From NCBI GenBank assembly GCA_003054695.1, contig QAZA01000025.1:62001-126000 (forward strand): a stretch of DNA of 64,000 nt, given 5' to 3'. The DNA is from Verrucomicrobia bacterium LW23 (GTDB taxonomy: Bacteria > Verrucomicrobiota > Verrucomicrobiia > Methylacidiphilales > UBA1321). The stretch's first letter is position 1. Each line of letters starts with the position of its first letter. The notes under the pieces were generated by a model that ran no database searches, had not been told where the DNA came from, and saw only the letters and a program-made list of their open reading frames with translations. Both the position numbers and the translations under genes were made by a program. Positions 63,201 to 64,000 of the stretch are shown here, one piece after another.

Positions 63201-64000
63201 GTCGAAGGAGACGGCTGTGGCTTCGCGGGTAAGGGTGGAATCCTGCAGGGCCAGCCAGCGCAGGCAAAAGCCGGGGCCGTCGCCGGAATCGCCGCCGGCT
63301 TGCAGCAGGGCGTCGCTGAGCAGGAAGGAGACGATCTCGCGCCAGGGGAAGGACGTTTCCGCCGGCTTGGCCAGGGAGTCGGGGTTGGAGAGCTCAGCTT
63401 CCGCATCTTCCTGAGTATCAACGGCTGCCGGGGCGGGGAAGAGCTCGGTCAACTGCCCTTCAATAGCGCCGGCGAGCTCGCCCAGCAGGCGGTGGAGGCT
63501 GCCGCAGCCGGAGAGGGCCTGCCGGGCGCCGGTGAGCAGTTGGAAATAAGGGGGCAGGGGAGCGGCGGCTGCCGGCTCCAGGGCATCGCCGATGTGCAGC
63601 TCCAGGGCGCCGAAGAGGTGGTGCCATTCGCGCTCTGTTGCAACAAGCTGGGCGGCAAGTACTTCGATGGCGCCGCGGCACAGGTTGAGGCGGATTTCCG
63701 CCTCGCTGCCCAGCGCGATGATCTGCACAAACTGCCGCAGGAATTCCGTAACCAGCTCGCGCACATCATCCTGAGAGACAGCAGGTTCGGCATCCGCGTC
63801 GCCGGCTTGCAGTTGCGCAAAGGTGGCGGCTGCCCCGGCGGCGATCTCATCGAGGGCGGCCTCGATGGCCAGCGAGGCACGGTTTAGCGCCAGGATGTGG
63901 TGCGTCTCCTTAATGCGTTGCTGCAGAAGGGGATATGCGTGAGTATCCAGGGTGGCGGCAGCCGTTCCATCCAGGCGGCGCAGCAGGCGTTGCCAGGCCA
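60288..64000 (-). CDS. Very large protein of unknown function (start beyond window)
   Basis: The frame is open from its stop at 60288 to the right edge, at least 1237 residues. A GTG at 63764 is in frame, but the coding continues beyond it without a stop (AWQRLLRRLDGTAAATL at the edge), so the true start lies outside. The protein is almost wholly helical, rich in Ala, Leu, Glu and Arg, with many amphipathic helices and no transmembrane segment, signal peptide or recognised catalytic motif. It resembles a large HEAT/TPR-like scaffold more than an enzyme. Opposite-strand frames over the same stretch are GC-bias shadows. It converges on the AI-2E transporter gene, 23 bases apart. Confidence 0.8.
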   Translation of the reverse strand, partial: AWQRLLRRLDGTAAATLDTHAYPLLQQRIKETHHILALNRASLAIEAALDEIAAGAAATFAQLQAGDADAEPAVSQDDVRELVTEFLRQFVQIIALGSEAEIRLNLCRGAIEVLAAQLVATEREWHHLFGALELHIGDALEPAAAAPLPPYFQLLTGARQALSGCGSLHRLLGELAGAIEGQLTELFPAPAAVDTQEDAEAELSNPDSLAKPAETSFPWREIVSFLLSDALLQAGGDSGDGPGFCLRWLALQDSTLTREATAVSFDAFSEIILTTLRGTDATEAANPDALAWLEQALGKTGAAIAFVEEERSIGIARVQAIVRGETGAAANLRQGMEVFANTPFMEDDLCLCVHMAQRISALYAGELAARGAWRRWFLATHPAGASREASSWHFARTIISALRGQMRLDWQHRAYWQPHTTAGTACCLLDDLPATVQAAEAALAAGQGTELVPQSMAAMLDAYPVATSPREAANLTLTTLYTLSPVASAAARPAALRLEDVQREWELAGRRLLATPSVPAGLASSWAIAAELAPAAALRSEIWAAAPTLAGRIVSRLSLNFAGLRESEAEAAATRRMLRRLLSRAALALGPDIESRAEFLSTWWAALIEPLLLKRPHGLFRAMCAQIAEAVHLAHGPEAARLVESVLRPVLYGVRTDAQAGEQEPTPFAPLRATFPLYEELRRLPLTGWSAPTGQAAEASAFPDIATFYRTAAPGALAFAIAPETADDAREAANSFLESNVEFLANVLPRGLAYFEWAGCLSAEITQAWSSLAALAPPAAAGTTGVLDRYLAGLILATASLPEISERLRITAYLQAYRDFQRQAIAAVELRSLAVPLAEAAVRRLSDNAGQAKETAEPGAPDPAHYIDPDFLRGAAAAHVRGAADILAGTCETVARLEITRFTLEKLLPQSKLHASLIVPLFRALRDEAAGLPCSPETRRAAATWLAESETAGTHFAALQPVARKVFASHHIPGSAPVFSPLPVEENAWQQAFSTLLAIDAIARGSCGAAGRLSAPALQLIAAASLTLASDNTTKDLPERLAKVSATLESWLSDPAIATAGTAPLPDISGIFAPLEEVLRSITSWKKVAIGLQESVPPIRAVLQRKASEGAAGPNAGTPASAAVSAQQVANLLLTLLRREAPGDGCGTTSWSIPLHHRMLGVELVHALTSLSAEESARISQMIAGIAGEPEGARLTGLCEGLRAGIALGESWNATWALGIDDLRLRVLEYLLAAKG

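Noticed and set aside
61362-63887. 841-codon plus-strand frame across the large unknown protein
   Set aside because: Gly/Gln/Arg-rich composition typical of a reverse-frame shadow; the minus-strand frame is longer, helical and continues off the window.

Overview
This window is GC-rich, densely coded bacterial chromosome with no rRNA, tRNA, CRISPR array, transposase or integrase that I can recognise. The organism is Gram-negative (two-partner-secretion-type adhesin, lipoproteins, BamE-like proteins). My best guess is Verrucomicrobiota, possibly Opitutaceae. This rests on the dapF-dapA-dapB block, an exosortase-associated TIGR04073-like protein, and an 18-bp repeat that reads as GT-x-HVP peptides, which I recall from that group. 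It is inference, not proof. Most start codons are preceded by pyrimidine-rich DNA without a Shine-Dalgarno motif.

Layout. 1-3805: tail of an unknown protein, an Mpv17-like membrane protein, then dapF, dapA and dapB for diaminopimelate/lysine synthesis. 4193-7828: a large hybrid histidine kinase (GAF, three PAS, HisKA, HATPase, two receivers, HPt). 7990-12634: a SnoaL-like protein, glutamate dehydrogenase, an unknown TPR-like protein and a PhnP-like metallo-beta-lactamase-fold hydrolase whose reading frame has absorbed tandem 18-bp repeats.

12756-34613 is the most interesting part: about 22 kb of genes all on the minus strand. It holds two transmembrane Ser/Thr-kinase-like proteins with different distal halves (13 Sel1 repeats; putative-Ig repeats plus an NTF2-like domain), a degenerate pseudokinase-like protein, a PP2C-like phosphatase, a TerY-like vWA protein, an FHA-like/ABC/ABC-2 fusion, a second ABC exporter, a secreted NlpC/CHAP-like enzyme, a lipoprotein, small secreted proteins, a zinc ribbon protein and a subtilisin-like protease without signal peptide. 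The vWA-PP2C-kinase core matches the known TerY-P (YegI/YegK/YegL-like) triad. The added transporters, envelope proteins and protease suggest an enlarged kinase/phosphatase system controlling export or envelope state. That reading is inference.

34803-38433: a LolA-like periplasmic protein and cytochrome bd oxidase (cydA, cydB); an elaborate element of six hairpins separates cydA from cydB. 39062-43897: a 1611-residue filamentous-haemagglutinin-type exoprotein with GHGG repeats and no visible TpsB partner. 44406-60264: housekeeping and envelope genes: mnmE, a class A penicillin-binding protein, a DUF6941-like protein, a polytopic membrane protein, uvrA, a TIGR04073-like protein, two related coiled-coil/BamE-like proteins, an A-type iron-sulfur carrier, an L,D-transpeptidase lipoprotein and an AI-2E family transporter. 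60288-64000 is the C-terminal part of a very large protein of unknown function that runs off the window.
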